From: Virgibacillus_F sp049310925
Lineage (GTDB): Bacteria > Bacillota > Bacilli > Bacillales > Amphibacillaceae
Length of the DNA: 17,411 nt
Assembly (NCBI RefSeq): GCF_049310925.1
Contig: NZ_JBMERP010000076.1
Span: 1 to 17,411 of the forward strand
Direction of reading: 5' to 3'
Made by a program: the position numbers and the translations under genes. This document shows, piece after piece, positions 1 through 6,196 of the stretch; position 1 is the stretch's first letter, and every line of letters begins with the position of its first letter. The notes under the pieces were generated by a model. The model was not told the DNA's origin. It was given only the letters and a program-made list of their open reading frames with translations, and did not search any database.

Positions 1-6
1 CATAGT

Positions 7-46
7 AAAATCGGTTCCTTACAACGTTTAGGAACCGATTTTTTTT
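7..46 (+). terminator. Rho-independent terminator of a plus-strand gene left of the window
   Basis: A perfect 12-bp inverted repeat (arms 7-18 and 31-42, AAATCGGTTCC type) with a 12-nt loop runs directly into a tract of eight or more T on the plus strand. It would end a plus-strand transcript entering from the left. Read on the minus strand the stem is followed by only four T, so it may work weakly in both directions and also stop the convergent gene at 90-494. Confidence 0.85.
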
Positions 47-60
47 GATTTGGTTTATAA

Positions 61-80
61 AGCTAACGCACCCGTTAGCT
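61..80 (-). repeat. Collapsed copy of the intergenic element: palindromic hairpin
   Basis: AGCTAACG (61-68) and CGTTAGCT (73-80) form a perfect 8-bp stem with a 4-nt loop. In gene direction the right-hand part reads GCTAACGGGTGC, the left boundary of the repeat family found between genes across this window, here followed by an inverted GTTAGC instead of the usual middle. It lies 10 bp after the stop of the gene at 90-494. Confidence 0.6.
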
Positions 81-89
81 CAAGAACAC

Positions 90-494
90 CTACTTTTTCA
101 AGCTATCCAATAAGCTGTAACCAAAAACAATTCCAGCTATTTTTGCATAGGTTGGTTCATTTAATACAAATAGTTCGTTTGCCATAATCAGATTCATACC
201 AAAAATGTATGACAAGAGCGGTAACATTGTTATACAAAGTGCTGGTAATGTAAGCGCAACAATTTTCACCCAATCAAATGTCCATCGCTTTTTTTCCTTC
301 ATCTCATTCATTAACTTAGGTAATCGCAGGAAAAATCCAATAACAATAGGAAATATAGTGCTATAAACTAAAACTGGTAGAATTTGATAGTACGTATCCA
401 CTTCTTTTTCTAAAAGGACCTGATACCTTGTACCGAGGTAAGATAAAGCACCGATAACAACTGTTAAACTGAAATAACCTAAAAATCGCTTCAT
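90..494 (-). CDS. Four-helix membrane protein, unknown function (paralogue of 14252-14665)
   Basis: This is a 134-residue integral membrane protein of unknown function. Hydrophobic segments lie at about residues 4-24, 38-58, 75-98 and 117-130. A basic cytoplasmic-type loop at about 60-74 carries RLPKL followed by a Lys/Glu-rich stretch and TFDW. The ATG is preceded by AAAGGGGAAATC at suitable spacing. The best relative I can see is the 137-aa product of 14252-14665, about half identical, sharing the N-terminal MKRFL, the TIFP segment, RLPKL, WTFDW and the C-terminal AGIVFGY.LLDSLK. The shared RLPKL/TFDW loop is presumably functional (inference). The gene sits downstream of a B-type repeat (539-660) whose extended -10 promoter points at it, and is followed by a collapsed repeat copy. 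Confidence 0.75.
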   Translation of the reverse strand: MKRFLGYFSLTVVIGALSYLGTRYQVLLEKEVDTYYQILPVLVYSTIFPIVIGFFLRLPKLMNEMKEKKRWTFDWVKIVALTLPALCITMLPLLSYIFGMNLIMANELFVLNEPTYAKIAGIVFGYSLLDSLKK

Positions 495-576
495 TTTGAT
501 TTCCCCTTTATATCTCGCTTCTATTTATCTTCAACTAACCTGCTGCGTTAATTTAAGTACATCTGTTCACAAATTT

Positions 577-585
577 ATTTTAACA
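577..585 (-). promoter_or_regulatory. Extended -10 promoter inside the B element
   Basis: On the minus strand this reads TGTTAAAAT: an extended TGn motif plus TAAAAT, one mismatch from the TATAAT consensus. A weak -35 candidate, TTGAAG, lies 19 nt upstream. The block GGAATTTTATGTTAAAAT is the best conserved part of all B copies, even diverged ones. It would drive the gene at 90-494. Confidence 0.6.
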
Positions 586-611
586 TAAAATTCCAATGAT
601 TCTTCAAACAC

Positions 612-641
612 AAAAATAGGACCGCCGTAATGGACGATTCC
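612..641 (-). terminator. Terminator hairpin inside the B element
   Basis: Read on the minus strand, GGA(A)TCGTC pairs with GGCGGTCC across a 6-nt loop with one bulged A, then TATTTTTG follows. It would end transcription of the GNAT gene at 680-1153. Two of the pairs are G-U wobbles that form only in RNA of this strand. Confidence 0.6.
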
Positions 642-679
642 TTGTTAAACTCTTGCACCCGATTGTTGATTAGCAAATT

Positions 680-1153
680 CTATTCCCAAGCTTTAGCCAT
701 AATGATAAAGTTGTATGTATTGCCTCTTATTTCATTTTGGAATTCGCCTTTCTTAATAAATCCTTCTTTTTCATATGTTTTTATGGCTCGTTCATTAAAG
801 TCTACTACTGCCAGTTCCAAATGATTAAACTTTAGTAGTTCTTTTCCTTGTTCAATGGTTGCTTTAACAAATTTTGAACCGTATCCCTTTCCTGTTAATG
901 AGGGCTTCATTTGAACCCCAACTGCTAATATTTCTTCTCCATCTTCTTCTACATTAAAAAACTCACAATTTCCTATTAAATTTTCTTTCTCGTCAATCAC
1001 TGAAAATGCTCTTTCTGAATGAACACTTTGCTTAAATCCTTCAATTTTTTCTTTTTGAATATTGTTATCATAAAAAGAATATATTCCCTCATACGTCCAG
1101 GTAATGAACTCATTGATATCTTCTTTTGTTCTTCTTCTAATAGTAAGTTCCAT
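680..1153 (-). CDS. GNAT family N-acetyltransferase
   Basis: This 157-residue protein is a complete GNAT-fold acyltransferase, expected to move an acetyl group from acetyl-CoA to an amine; the substrate is unknown. Motif A is visible at about residues 77-104, with the pyrophosphate-binding turn LTGKGYGS standing for the Q/R-x-x-G-x-G/A consensus. Motif B lies at about 115-138 (DFNERAIKTYEKEGF), where the Asn and Tyr are typical. The start ATG is preceded by AAAGGGG. It is a single-gene unit with an A-type repeat (1215-1273) upstream and a B-type repeat (539-660) downstream. It is most like the FR47/RimI-type GNATs common in Bacillus. Confidence 0.9.
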   Translation of the reverse strand: MELTIRRRTKEDINEFITWTYEGIYSFYDNNIQKEKIEGFKQSVHSERAFSVIDEKENLIGNCEFFNVEEDGEEILAVGVQMKPSLTGKGYGSKFVKATIEQGKELLKFNHLELAVVDFNERAIKTYEKEGFIKKGEFQNEIRGNTYNFIIMAKAWE

Positions 1154-1214
1154 ACTTATCTAACCCCTTTACGCTTATCTTTTTGTTTCTTTCCATATGC
1201 CATTTGCCATTAAA

Positions 1215-1273
1215 CAGCTGCGTTAGTGGAACAAGGGTGGCAATTCCTTATTGAAGGAAAGTACCCGTTAGCG
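1215..1273 (-). repeat. A-type intergenic element, well preserved
   Basis: In gene direction: CTAACGGGTACTTTCC, then TTCAATAAGGAATTGCC, then ACCCTTGTTCCACTAACGCA. TTCC(T)T pairs with AAGGAA around a CAAT loop, and GGGT pairs with ACCC outside it. No T tract follows, so it is not a classical terminator. It lies between the hydrolase gene (stop at 1285) and the GNAT gene (start at 1153). Confidence 0.8.
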
Positions 1274-1284
1274 TAAGAAAAACT

Positions 1285-2187
1285 TTATGCGCTAATCTCA
1301 ACAATGAAGTTTTTCACTTGTTCCAAAAACTCAATTTCATCTTCTATATGAGCATAGTGAGAAGAATTCTGTAATTCTATATGTTGACTATTTTTAATAC
1401 CAGCCCTAAACAGGTCAGCTTGCCCTACGGAAATTCCATCATACATACCACTAATAATTAGTGTGGGGCATTCAATTTCTTCTAACCTAGGAGAAATATT
1501 GTAATTAGTCATATCTGGATTTTTTTCTCCATTCCAAATTAACTGATTTGTTCCTGTGTCCTTATCATTTAACGCTTCAAGTAAATATGCAGGATAATCA
1601 ACTCTACAATAATATAAGCTATTAAACCTTTTGGTTGCTATCTCTTTTTCATCAGATGATACTTTAATACCTTCCCTTAACTTCTTGAAGATCCTTAATA
1701 AATCATCAGTAAATTGTTCTATTTCAAACCTTTTCCTAGCCTCAAGGCATTTCGTCCAGTCTGCTATACCACTATGCAAAATTAAGCTTTGAATTTTTTC
1801 TGGGTATTGTAAAGCAATATTAACTCCTAAAATGGTTCCCCAAGAATGACCTAGGATATGATATTTATTTACTCCAACCTCGTTCATAACACTATTAAAT
1901 TGTTCTATATAGTCACTAATATTTAGGGAAGTGAACTGTTCTGACCTAGTTGATTTTCCACTATCTATTTGGTCGTAAACGATGACGGGTCTTGTTTCAG
2001 CTAATCTTAAAAGGGGAGTTAAAGTCGTGTAAGAAAGCCCAGGTCCACCTGCCAATAGAATTACTGGGGCTGAATCTGCAAAATGTTTATTCGGAGTATG
2101 AACTTCATAATATGTTTTATAGTTGTTACTTTCTATAAATCCGTAACTTTTTTTGACTGAAGCAAAGTTACCGTACTTATTATTCAT
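1285..2187 (-). CDS. Alpha/beta hydrolase, proline iminopeptidase-like (S33)
   Basis: This 300-residue enzyme has the layout of proline iminopeptidase-like hydrolases, which cleave N-terminal residues, often proline, from short peptides. The oxyanion-hole motif GGPG is at 47-50 and DQ at 72-73, equivalent to the DQRG motif. The nucleophile elbow GHSWG at 113-117 gives Ser115. The likely acid is Asp250 (GMYDG) and the likely base His277 (SSHYAH). The helical cap lies between about 140 and 230. No signal peptide is seen, so it is cytoplasmic. Length matches the family. The start ATG follows GGGTAGGGATC. It is flanked by an A-type repeat downstream and a decayed repeat upstream. Substrate specificity cannot be fixed from sequence; other S33 aminopeptidases or esterases are possible. 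Confidence 0.9.
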   Translation of the reverse strand: MNNKYGNFASVKKSYGFIESNNYKTYYEVHTPNKHFADSAPVILLAGGPGLSYTTLTPLLRLAETRPVIVYDQIDSGKSTRSEQFTSLNISDYIEQFNSVMNEVGVNKYHILGHSWGTILGVNIALQYPEKIQSLILHSGIADWTKCLEARKRFEIEQFTDDLLRIFKKLREGIKVSSDEKEIATKRFNSLYYCRVDYPAYLLEALNDKDTGTNQLIWNGEKNPDMTNYNISPRLEEIECPTLIISGMYDGISVGQADLFRAGIKNSQHIELQNSSHYAHIEDEIEFLEQVKNFIVEISA

Positions 2188-2227
2188 TAGAGATCCCTAC
2201 CCTTCATTACAGTTAAAAGTTACCATA

Positions 2228-2258
2228 TTAAAGAAAAGCACCAGTTAGTGGAACAAAG
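2228..2258 (-). repeat. Shortened copy of the intergenic element
   Basis: In gene direction it reads about CTTTGTTCCACTAACTGGTGCTTTTC. It joins the right-end block GTTCCACTAAC to the left-end block TAAC-GGTGCTTTTC, as though the middle was lost by recombination between the two TAAC boundaries. It lies just after the stop of the cupin gene. Confidence 0.5.
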
Positions 2259-2259
2259 T

Positions 2260-2616
2260 CTAGTTCTTCGTAGACATGAATAATGATGGATTTAATTCTT
2301 CACTTTCAACCACTATAGCAGTTAACCCTTTATCTGTTTTAGTTTCATGCCATTCATCCTTCTTCCAAAATATAGCATCTCCCAGCTGAACCTTGAAATA
2401 TTCTTCTGGTTCACCTCGAACATATCCTTTACCATTCATAATCAAGAGAAGTTGAGGTGTCACTGCTTGGTGGTAGCCTATAACACCATTTTCTTCTAAG
2501 TGCATACATCCTATATGAGTAACCTTTTCAGTTTGAATAATACGAGACATAATAAAATCTGAATTGAATTTCAAAATCGCTTTCCCACTATATTTATCGA
2601 ATTTATAAAACTCCAT
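2260..2616 (-). CDS. Small single-domain cupin protein
   Basis: This 118-residue protein is a one-domain cupin beta-barrel. Cupin motif 1 is at about 47-65 (GYHQAVTPQLLLIMNGKGYV): it keeps His49 and the closing Gly, but the usual second His and Glu are replaced by Ala/Val and Gln55. Cupin motif 2 is at about 79-95 (GDAIFWKKDEWHETKTD), keeping the GD turn, Trp89 and His90. With part of the metal ligand set missing, it may bind ligand without catalysing a reaction (inference). The start is well supported by AGGAGGC six bases before the ATG. The upstream small gene (2663-2899) ends 46 bp away with no repeat between, so the two may be co-transcribed. Confidence 0.85.
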   Translation of the reverse strand: MEFYKFDKYSGKAILKFNSDFIMSRIIQTEKVTHIGCMHLEENGVIGYHQAVTPQLLLIMNGKGYVRGEPEEYFKVQLGDAIFWKKDEWHETKTDKGLTAIVVESEELNPSLFMSTKN

Positions 2617-2662
2617 TATGTGCCTCCTAAAAAATTTGGTACTATTCTACTTTCGCCAAATT

Positions 2663-2899
2663 TTATTTATGGATAGAATGCTGTGCTTTGTGTTTATCTC
2701 CTTCTTTAACATAAATATCATATTGAGTATTATCGCTGTGACCGATGGTTTGATTTACATTTGGATTTCTCACTATAACTGTTTGGTATGGAACTCCGTC
2801 TTCTTTAAGTTTGCCAGCAATTTTAAAATATTTTTCATTTCCAAATGCTGTGTATACCAAATTCTTATATTTAGAAAAAAGCATCCTAAACAATCCCAT
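2663..2899 (-). CDS. Small hypothetical protein, DUF2007-like ending (tentative)
   Basis: The likely product has 78 residues starting at MGLFRMLFSKYKNL. The reading frame stays open further upstream, but the only Shine-Dalgarno is AGAGGAG just before GTGAAAATGG; a GTG at 2905 in the same frame is the alternative start. The protein is soluble and compact. A segment like FGNEKYFKIAGKLKEDGVPY is followed by a C-terminal YDIYVKEGDKHKAQHSIHK. That arrangement (helix, GIP-like turn, then V-x-x-x-D-x-x-x-A-x-x-x-I) recalls the DUF2007 putative signal-transducing fold, but I am not sure of the match. It is followed at 46 bp by the cupin gene. Confidence 0.65.
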   Translation of the reverse strand: MGLFRMLFSKYKNLVYTAFGNEKYFKIAGKLKEDGVPYQTVIVRNPNVNQTIGHSDNTQYDIYVKEGDKHKAQHSIHK

Positions 2900-3020
2900 T
2901 TTCACAAAACTCCTCTCTAAAACTAAATTGCATCTGCAACTTCCTAGTAAATCTTTTGCAACACTTGCACCTTTAGTGGAGTACACATCCTTTTGTTTTT
3001 CTAATATAGTAGTGAGAAAA

Positions 3021-3428
3021 TTATTCTGGTATATTAAAATCAAAGTAATTTCCAAAATCAGAATAACAGTCGCTTAAATGGTACTCAATACCATCTTCAT
3101 TGTTGCTACTTACAAGATTAGCGCAAGTTGTACTTTTTTCTCTTTTATCAGAACCTGCATATTCATCTTGTGAATTATCATAAGTATATTTAATATTTTC
3201 CCCGTTATACTCTAAAGTAAGGAATATTGGGTCCCCTTCAGTAGTATATCTTGCGATGCGCACTGTGTCTTTATCATCATTTTCAACATTTTCAATGAAG
3301 TTTTTAAATTTATCTAAATTTCTGATTTCTCCACCTTGATTGACCGTCACGTCACCTTCTTTCACTTGTTGACAGGAAATTAACATTGATAAAATTATTA
3401 TAAATACGAGCATTAAAGTTCCCCGCAA
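3021..3428 (-). CDS. Lipoprotein with DUF4362 domain
   Basis: This 135-residue protein is predicted to be secreted and lipid-anchored. A hydrophobic signal ends in the lipobox LISC with the modifiable Cys at 19. The mature part resembles the Bacillus DUF4362 family: an N-terminal GD.....GEI.NLDKF..F.ENVE segment, a central RIARYTTEGDPIF, then KYTYDNSQDEYAGSDK and two conserved cysteines near the end (TTC and LSDC), probably a disulfide. The start is TTG at 3428: GGAGGTGG lies seven bases upstream, and no ATG is as well placed. Function is unknown. The B-type repeat at 3515-3633 upstream supplies a likely promoter. Confidence 0.85.
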   Translation of the reverse strand: MRGTLMLVFIIILSMLISCQQVKEGDVTVNQGGEIRNLDKFKNFIENVENDDKDTVRIARYTTEGDPIFLTLEYNGENIKYTYDNSQDEYAGSDKREKSTTCANLVSSNNEDGIEYHLSDCYSDFGNYFDFNIPE

Positions 3429-3514
3429 AATTTTACCACCTCCATAACTTAAACCTGTTTAACGAATTAGACGGGTTACAACTCTTTTAGGTCAAATATT
3501 GAGTTATTAAATTA

Positions 3515-3633
3515 TCCTGCTGCGTTAGCACAATAGCTCCCATATTCATTTTAACATAAAATTCCATTTATTCTCCTCAAAAAAAATAGGACCTAAATCA
3601 AAAGTCCCCTCGGCATCTTCAATTCTTGCACCC
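3515..3633 (-). repeat. B-type element with C-type right end (mosaic copy)
   Basis: In gene direction it begins GGGTGCAAGAATTGAAGATG, has a diverged hairpin ending GGTCC followed by TATTTTTTTT, keeps the promoter block GGAATTTTATGTTAAAAT, and ends GGGAGCTATTGTGCTAACGC. That right end is typical of C-type copies rather than B-type ones, so this copy looks recombinant. Confidence 0.75.
3548..3556 (-). promoter_or_regulatory. Extended -10 promoter inside the B element
   Basis: The minus strand reads TGTTAAAAT, within the same TGGAATTTTATGTTAAAAT context as the copy at 577-585. It is about 120 bp upstream of the TTG start of the DUF4362 lipoprotein gene (3428). No good -35 is present at 17 nt. 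Confidence 0.55.
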
Positions 3634-3651
3634 AACAGTTGAATAACATAA

Positions 3652-4161
3652 TTAAATTATTGTTCTAATATCTTCCCAACCATAAACAAGTTCATTTAGC
3701 TTTTTTCCGAAAATCTCTATCTCTACAGTATCAATCTTTTTTGCTCCAAGAAACTCGTAAAATGATCGAGAATTGTTTTCTTCTAAGACTAAAGCCGTCA
3801 TAGAAAGTATATCTTTTTGTTTTAAATTTTCAATGATAGGTTCAAGCAATAATTTACCTATTCCCTTTCTTTGATGAGCTTCTAATATATAGATTGCATA
3901 TAATTCACCGTTATACTTAGGATATTTACCTGACCTCTCTGTGCCTCCGTTAGAGAAACCAATAATTTTCCCATCATTAGTTTCAGCGGCATATACTACT
4001 TGGTTAGAGATTATGTCTTTCCATTTTTGTTCTCTGCTCTCATACGTCATTTGGTTTAAATACTTATCGGGAATAATATTCTTATATGTGGTTTTCTAAC
4101 TGCCAACTTGCACTTTTGCAACGCCTTTAGCATCATCTGGAACTGCTTTTCTTATATTCAT
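3652..4161 (-). pseudogene. GNAT family acetyltransferase interrupted by a nonsense codon
   Basis: The full frame from ATG at 4161 (Shine-Dalgarno GAGGTG just upstream) encodes a 169-residue GNAT starting MNIRKAVPDDAKGVAKVQ. Codon 22, at 4096-4098, is TAG in VQVGS-stop-KTTYKNIIP. Related GNATs carry a tryptophan here (V..SW..TY), so TGG to TAG is the likely change. After it the frame is intact: motif A at about 90-118 with QRKGIGKLLLEP and motif B with ENNSRSFYEFLGAKK. A 132-aa product could restart at an internal ATG (4050), but no ribosome binding site precedes it and it would lack strand 1 and most of helix 1. Amber readthrough or a sequencing error are alternatives. Confidence 0.8.
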
Positions 4162-4200
4162 ATTACACCTCAAATCATTTTTCTCTTCTTTCACTAAACT

Positions 4201-4259
4201 GTCTCTTTAGCACAATGGTAGCTGCCGCATCGACAACTCCTTGTTAAACACTTGCAGCC
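4201..4259 (-). repeat. C-type intergenic element
   Basis: In gene direction: GGCTGCAAGTGTTTAACAAG, then GAGTTGTCGATGCGGCAGCT, then ACCATTGTGCTAAAGAGAC. It has the left end of the family and the GTGCTAA right block, but neither the B promoter nor the A hairpin. It lies between the VOC gene (stop at 4281) and the GNAT pseudogene (start at 4161). Confidence 0.7.
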
Positions 4260-4280
4260 AATAGTTGAACAACAATTACA

Positions 4281-4667
4281 TTAATTTTTGATATACGAAC
4301 CACTTGTATTGTTGATTTCTCCTAATTCAATACGATTTCCATCTGGATCATTAAAAACTGAAATAGTACCCCAATCAAATTTTAAATTCTTCTTTGAAAA
4401 ACAAACACCTCGTTCTTCTAATTCATTCATAATAGAATTTAGGGATTGGACGTCAAAACGAAGTACATTGGGATTTTGCTCTCTTAATTTTTCTTGATTT
4501 TTCCCAACACCGCCCTGTTCAACCATAAGATACCCATTTGGGAGTTCAAAAGATACAAGTGTATCTTTAACGTTTCTTACCTTCAACTGTAAAACGTCTC
4601 TATAAAAAGCAATACATTCTTCATAACGTTCGGCGAACAAGATTAAACCAAACTCACGAAACTCCAA
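4281..4667 (-). CDS. VOC (glyoxalase/bleomycin resistance-like) protein
   Basis: This 128-residue protein has the paired beta-alpha-beta-beta-beta modules of the vicinal oxygen chelate superfamily. The N-terminal half has ERYEECIAFYRDVLQLKV, the usual helix after strand 1. The second module has a helix with LNSIMNELEERGV and the family signature FNDPDGNRIELGEI at about 105-118, whose Glu is a usual metal ligand. The first ligand position in strand 1 (GLILF) has no His, so metal binding may be incomplete. The start is TTG, seven bases after GAGGGG. The frameshifted GNAT at 4684-5260 ends 16 bp upstream with no repeat between, so the two probably formed one operon. Confidence 0.88.
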   Translation of the reverse strand: MEFREFGLILFAERYEECIAFYRDVLQLKVRNVKDTLVSFELPNGYLMVEQGGVGKNQEKLREQNPNVLRFDVQSLNSIMNELEERGVCFSKKNLKFDWGTISVFNDPDGNRIELGEINNTSGSYIKN

Positions 4668-4683
4668 ATTTACACCCCTCAGA

Positions 4684-5260
4684 TTAAAAAGTTTTATTAT
4701 TTCTATGATTAGTTATATTTTTCCATTCGTGTGCCAAAACACTATATAGTAAAGAATCTCGCCAACCATCTTTCATTAACAAATCTTGACGGCTTCTTCC
4801 TTCCTTTGTCATTCCGACTTTTTCCAATACTTTTGATGATCCAATGTTTCCAGGGTCACAAGTAGCATATATCCGATGAAGTTTAAGTTCTTCAAAACCA
4901 AAACCAATCAATAACTTAGCAACATCTGTTGCTATGCCTTTTCCCCCAATATTTTGGATTTACAATATAGGCGACTTCTCCAATTTTGTTAGTAAAGTCT
5001 CTAATGTTAAACTCCCCAGCACCAATCATCTGTTCATTCAATACAATTGCAAAAACAAATCTTGTTCTTGGTTCTTGGGTTGAATCTTTAATCACTTGAT
5101 TAACAAAACTTCTCGAATCTTCTTCTGTATTAGGTCCCCAAGGTTGATATTGACAAACTATATCTTGTGATGCGTATTTATGTACATCAATCCAATCATT
5201 ATTAGTAAATTCCCTTAATAAAAGCCTTTCGTTTGAAAGAGAAATTTTAATGTGTTCGAT
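4684..5260 (-). pseudogene. RimJ/RimL-type GNAT acetyltransferase, frameshifted and lacking a start codon
   Basis: Two overlapping frames together encode about 191 residues of a RimJ/RimL-type acetyltransferase. The first carries NERLLLREF..NDW.DVHKYASQD, then QYQPWGPNTEEDSRSFV and FVFAIVLNEQMIGAGEF. At YWGKGIATDVAK the run of C5 at 4943-4947 (G5 on the coding strand) shifts the frame; with four bases it reads through into LLIGFGFEELKLHRIYATCD, SSKVLEKVGM and SLLYSVLAHEW. The expected start has ATC, ATA or ATT after AAAGGGGAG, with no ATG, GTG or TTG in frame. Both defects point to a dead gene, although the homopolymer indel alone could be a sequencing error. A 75-aa downstream ORF alone would not fold as a GNAT. 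Confidence 0.85.
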
Positions 5261-5308
5261 TATAATCTCCCCTTTATTTATTTTTAAGTATATATCCTTC
5301 TTCCGCTA

Positions 5309-5364
5309 TCCTGCGTCTATAGTGAATCAAGGGCGCTTGCCTTACTAAAGGAAAGCACCCGTTA
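5309..5364 (-). repeat. A-type intergenic element
   Basis: In gene direction: AAAGTAACGGGTGCTTTCC, then TTTAGTAAGGCAAGCGCCC, then TTGATTCACTATAGACGCAGG. Its left end supplies the TAA stop of the upstream gene (5362-5364). Confidence 0.75.
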
Positions 5365-5675
5365 CTTTAAGAAATCTTTCCATATTGAATCGTCATATTG
5401 TCCATTTGTTATATTAAAAAAGTGTCCCATAAAGCCTAATTGAACTATGCCATATTCGTCTATTGTGTTCTTTGGTGCAGGAGCATATAGTGAAAAAAGA
5501 AAAAATTTGCCTCTGCTATTCGTACACTTTCAGGTATAGGAATTCCAGTTTCAGCTTCATTAAACTTTAGGTAGTCATCTTTCGTTGGGTTTGTTAAAAC
5601 CGCAAAAACTAAAAAAAGTAATAACACGCTAAATGTAAGTACCAACTTCTTTAATCTTCGAGGTTCTTTTTTCAT
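5362..5675 (-). pseudogene. Membrane-anchored protein (DUF4359-like, tentative) with a -1 frameshift
   Basis: The gene starts at an ATG after AGGGGTGAAG and encodes a basic N-terminus, one membrane helix at about residues 11-28, then LTNPTKDDYLKFNEAETGIP. At NFFFF, in two A6 runs at 5493-5505 (T6 on the coding strand), the frame is lost and translation would stop after 71 residues. Adding one base restores SLYAPAPKNTIDEYGIVQLG, FMGHFFNITNGQYDDSIWKD and FLK, ending at TAA in the repeat. The restored protein has about 104 residues. The TNP..DDY segment after the helix resembles DUF4359 proteins. This could be a real lesion, a phase-variable tract or a homopolymer error. Confidence 0.75.
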
Positions 5676-5710
5676 TCTTCACCCCCTATTTCTACACCAC
5701 TGAATATAAC

Positions 5711-5781
5711 CCTTGTTAAACAATGCTTCGGCTATAGTTGAACAAGCATACGGTATCTTATTGAAGTAAATCTACCCTTTA
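5711..5781 (-). repeat. A-type intergenic element with an extra right-end half
   Basis: In gene direction: AAGTAAAGGGTAGATTTACT, then TCAATAAGATACCGTATG, then CTTGTTCAACTATAGCCGAAG, followed by a second partial CATTGTTTAACAAGGG. Its left end supplies the stop of the small gene at 5779-5901. Confidence 0.65.
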
Positions 5782-5901
5782 CTTAAACAAATCATTCTCA
5801 CCGTTTAATCTACTTACTTCCTTTTCTAGATAATCGAGTCGTTTATGAATCCTATAAAAAATTGGCAGATAAGCAATAACTATTATAATCGTCCACCCCA
5901 T
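5779..5901 (-). CDS. 40-aa membrane protein with a coiled-coil tail
   Basis: A 40-residue product begins MGWTIIIVIAYLPIFYRIHK after a strong AAGGAGTGAG at good spacing. Residues 3-17 form one membrane helix. Residues 18-37 (HKRLDYLEKEVSRLNGEN) form an amphipathic, probably coiled-coil, helix with Leu/Val spacing. The layout resembles small bacterial single-helix proteins such as those annotated DUF4083 or YtzI-like, but I cannot place it. Its TAA stop (5779-5781) is part of the left boundary TAAAGGGTA of the following A-type repeat. Confidence 0.8.
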   Translation of the reverse strand: MGWTIIIVIAYLPIFYRIHKRLDYLEKEVSRLNGENDLFK

Positions 5902-5937
5902 TAAACTCACTCCTTTTTAAATTATAGGTTGTTCTTT

Positions 5938-5962
5938 GTTCAAGGAAAGCAACAGTTTGTTT
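5938..5962 (-). repeat. Left half of an A-type element
   Basis: In gene direction AAACTGTTGCTTTCCTTGAAC, then AAAG. It matches the left half of A copies (GGGTGCTTTCCTTGAATAAG) and stops before the ACCC/right-end part. It lies between the genes at 5968-6141 and 5779-5901. Confidence 0.5.
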
Positions 5963-5967
5963 AATTA

Positions 5968-6141
5968 TTAACCATGTTTTTTCAATAACAAATATAAGAC
6001 AATAATCAAAATTATAAAGTTAGAAATTTGAAACATTCCTGAAAGGTCTGTGTGTTCAAAGATACTTTGAACTGGTGGAACTTGGTACAGTATAAACCCT
6101 AAAATCAGAGAAGCTATAACAACTAAAAAAGTATAAAGCAT
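5968..6141 (-). CDS. 57-aa two-helix membrane protein
   Basis: The product is 57 residues starting MLYTFLVVIASLILGF, with helices at about 2-20 and 36-53 and a short extracytoplasmic link containing PPVQSIFEHTDLSG; the tail is LLLKKHG. The ATG at 6141 is chosen because AAGGAGAGG lies just upstream. The frame is open to a TTG at 6177, but that would put this perfect Shine-Dalgarno inside the gene. Function is unknown. It sits between a partial repeat downstream and an A-type repeat (6197-6241) upstream. Confidence 0.75.
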   Translation of the reverse strand: MLYTFLVVIASLILGFILYQVPPVQSIFEHTDLSGMFQISNFIILIIVLYLLLKKHG

Positions 6142-6196
6142 TATTCCTCTCCTTACGTTTTCTATTTTTTTCTTCAATTTTAAATGCCTTTAAGTT

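Larger units (their letters stand above)
539..660 (-). repeat. B-type intergenic element, full length
   Basis: In gene direction it begins GGGTGCAAGAGTTTAACAAG, runs through a terminator hairpin (612-641) and an extended -10 promoter (577-585), and ends TTAACGCAGCAGG. It lies between the GNAT gene at 680-1153 and the membrane protein gene at 90-494. By eye, 114 of 120 positions match the inverted copy at 16682-16811, so these two copies diverged or were copied recently. Confidence 0.85.

Noticed and set aside
539..660. Repeats as MITEs or insertion-sequence remnants
   Set aside because: No terminal inverted repeats with target-site duplications are seen; the ends are related as direct repeats of TAACG, and orientation is tied to the genes.
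1215..1273. A-type hairpins as ordinary terminators
   Set aside because: No run of T follows the stem in the gene direction in any A copy.
2618..3077. Plus-strand ORFs opposite the DUF4362 and small hypothetical genes
   Set aside because: Antisense shadows of supported minus-strand genes, rich in Phe/Ile/Ser as expected for complementary AT-rich frames.
3652..4050. The 132-aa GNAT frame as a complete gene
   Set aside because: No ribosome binding site before its ATG, and the missing N-terminus is found just upstream behind a single TAG codon.
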